A stretch of 8,086 nucleotides of DNA from Sideroxydans sp. GTDB taxonomy: Bacteria > Pseudomonadota > Gammaproteobacteria > Burkholderiales > Gallionellaceae. Position numbers and translations under genes: made by a program. Below are positions 6,985-8,086 of the stretch, in pieces (the first letter of the stretch is position 1; each line of letters opens with the position of its first letter). A model generated the notes under the pieces. It searched no databases, was not told the DNA's origin, and worked only from the letters and a program-made list of their open reading frames with translations. Location of the stretch: positions 1-8,086 of the forward strand of contig JAGVFD010000234.1 of NCBI GenBank assembly GCA_020057805.1. Reading direction: 5' to 3'.

Positions 6985-7007
6985 GGTTAAGTTGCCGTTT
7001 CTTAACC
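6985..7007. repeat. Inverted repeat overlapping the stop codon of the GGDEF gene
   Basis: GGTTAAG (6985-6991) and CTTAACC (7001-7007) are exact complements around a 9-nt loop. The stop codon of the diguanylate cyclase (7004-7002) lies in one arm. No T run follows in the minus direction, so it is a poor intrinsic terminator. It could be an mRNA-end hairpin, a regulator site or chance. Confidence 0.35.
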
Positions 7008-8086
7008 AGTGAAGTTCATCTCAACACGGTTACGGCCAGACTCTTTAGCCTGATACAGAAATGTATCTGCCGTTTTGCTTAAAGAATCGGCATCTTCCCC
7101 ATGTTCGGGGTAGATGCCGATACCTAAACTAGCGCTGATGGTGATAGTGGCTGTTCCGATTACAAAAGGATGATTCAGAGCATCACGAATCTTTTCTGCG
7201 ACCACCAATGCATCTTGAGGGGATTCGATAGTGGGCAACAAGACGACAAATTCATCACCACCTATGCGCGCTACGGTGTCAGATTCGCGAACACAACTGA
7301 TCATTCGTTTAGCGGTTTCAAACAACAGCGTGTCCCCAACAGCATGTCCATAGTTATCGTTGATTGGCTTAAAGCCATCTAAATCAATAATCATCAAGGC
7401 AAACTTGGTGCAGTCTCTGGAGGCTCTAGAAATAGCCTGCTGAATACGATCTTCAAACAAATGCCTATTGGGTAGCCCCGTTAGATAATCAGTTTGTGAT
7501 TGCATTTTGAGCTGTTTATTTGCTTCCTCCAATTCAGCTTTGTCAATTTCTTTAATGGCAGCGTAAAGATACATGCGTCTACAGGTGTAAGTATTGTGCC
7601 AAGCAACAAATAGGCTGATGAGCATAAAGGGCGACATGACGAGTAAATAGATGCCCGCATTGGTGGTAGATAGCTGCAACACGTAATAAAAAATGAGTGA
7701 AGAAACAAAAAATGTATAGGCAAGCGAAGCGGTGAAAAAGGTTCGCATCCCTAAATTTGGAAACACAATAAAAATGATTCCCGCATAAATATAGCTTGGG
7801 GTGTATTCGCTTTGTGTGCGCCTTAACAATTCAAACCAAAAAATGGTTCCGACTACCGTCGATATGGGCAGTAGCAATTCAAGTAGCAACACATTGCGCG
7901 AATTTTTGATTAGCCAGATGATGGATGGCAGCAACGTAATAAACAAAACGCATCTAATGAGAATCGAAAGTTCGCTGACATCAGGAATGACAAACCAGTC
8001 TGCCAGACCAAAAGTCAAAAATAGACTGAAGCCGACAACATTCATCAGCAGGATGAATGTTGAGTTTTGATCGTATTGAAATTTCA
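7002..8086 (-). CDS. Membrane-bound diguanylate cyclase (GGDEF), 5' end outside window
   Basis: The protein makes cyclic di-GMP from two GTP. Counting from an internal Met at 8045, residues 1-150 contain about five to six hydrophobic helices forming an unassigned membrane sensor domain, followed by a short linker coil (~163-182). The GGDEF domain spans ~183-345. It has DYLTGLPNR (186-193), the metal-binding DLDGF (221-225), GGDEF intact at 262-266, and an inhibitory I-site RESD at 253-256, five residues before it. It should therefore be active and subject to product inhibition. The reading frame stays open upstream of 8045 to the window edge (KFQYDQNSTFILL before that Met), and 8045 has no ribosome binding site. 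The real start is therefore probably outside. The gene appears more AT-rich than metH. It precedes the sensor operon on the same strand by 159 nt and is probably a separate unit. Confidence 0.93.
   Translation of the reverse strand, partial: KFQYDQNSTFILLMNVVGFSLFLTFGLADWFVIPDVSELSILIRCVLFITLLPSIIWLIKNSRNVLLLELLLPISTVVGTIFWFELLRRTQSEYTPSYIYAGIIFIVFPNLGMRTFFTASLAYTFFVSSLIFYYVLQLSTTNAGIYLLVMSPFMLISLFVAWHNTYTCRRMYLYAAIKEIDKAELEEANKQLKMQSQTDYLTGLPNRHLFEDRIQQAISRASRDCTKFALMIIDLDGFKPINDNYGHAVGDTLLFETAKRMISCVRESDTVARIGGDEFVVLLPTIESPQDALVVAEKIRDALNHPFVIGTATITISASLGIGIYPEHGEDADSLSKTADTFLYQAKESGRNRVEMNFTG

Noticed and set aside
1..8086. CRISPR array, tRNA/rRNA gene, integrase or insertion sequence
   Set aside because: No regularly spaced repeats, no tRNA-like cloverleaf noticed, and no transposase or recombinase motifs in any recognised frame.

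Overview
The window looks like a chromosomal segment from a betaproteobacterium, possibly in the Nitrosomonadales/Gallionella-like range. This is inferred from protein resemblance (MetH, the TrpB-like remnant, the solute-binding protein and the hybrid kinase) and moderate base composition, without a database search. All intact genes lie on the minus strand. The only plus-strand gene signal is a decayed 3' end with its terminator.

Layout in the minus-strand direction of transcription, from the right edge to the left. (1) 8086-7002 is a membrane-bound diguanylate cyclase with a complete GGDEF domain; its 5' end is outside the window. (2) After a 159-nt spacer with a plausible promoter, a tight three-gene operon follows (6842-2336). 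It encodes a twin-arginine-type lipoprotein of the NMT1/TauA solute-binding class, a 1017-residue hybrid histidine kinase (PhnD-like periplasmic domain, one membrane helix, two PAS domains, HisKA, HATPase, receiver), and a PsiE-family membrane protein. No transporter permease, ATPase, Hpt domain or response regulator accompanies them. The operon therefore looks like a sensing unit rather than an uptake system. (3) On the plus strand, 2154-2291 holds the last ~45 codons of a TrpB-like PLP enzyme, followed by a strong intrinsic terminator (2309-2337). (4) A ccdAB toxin-antitoxin module (2023-1461) has a perfect 23-bp palindrome (2040-2062) centred on its TATAAT box. (5) Cobalamin-dependent methionine synthase metH starts 23 nt after ccdB and runs off the left edge.

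The two most interesting points are the ccdAB module wedged between a truncated TrpB-like gene and metH, where metH may depend on read-through from the autoregulated ccd promoter, and the transporter-less operon combining two solute-binding folds, a hybrid kinase and PsiE. Neither is certain to be a new system; both are testable by comparative genomics.
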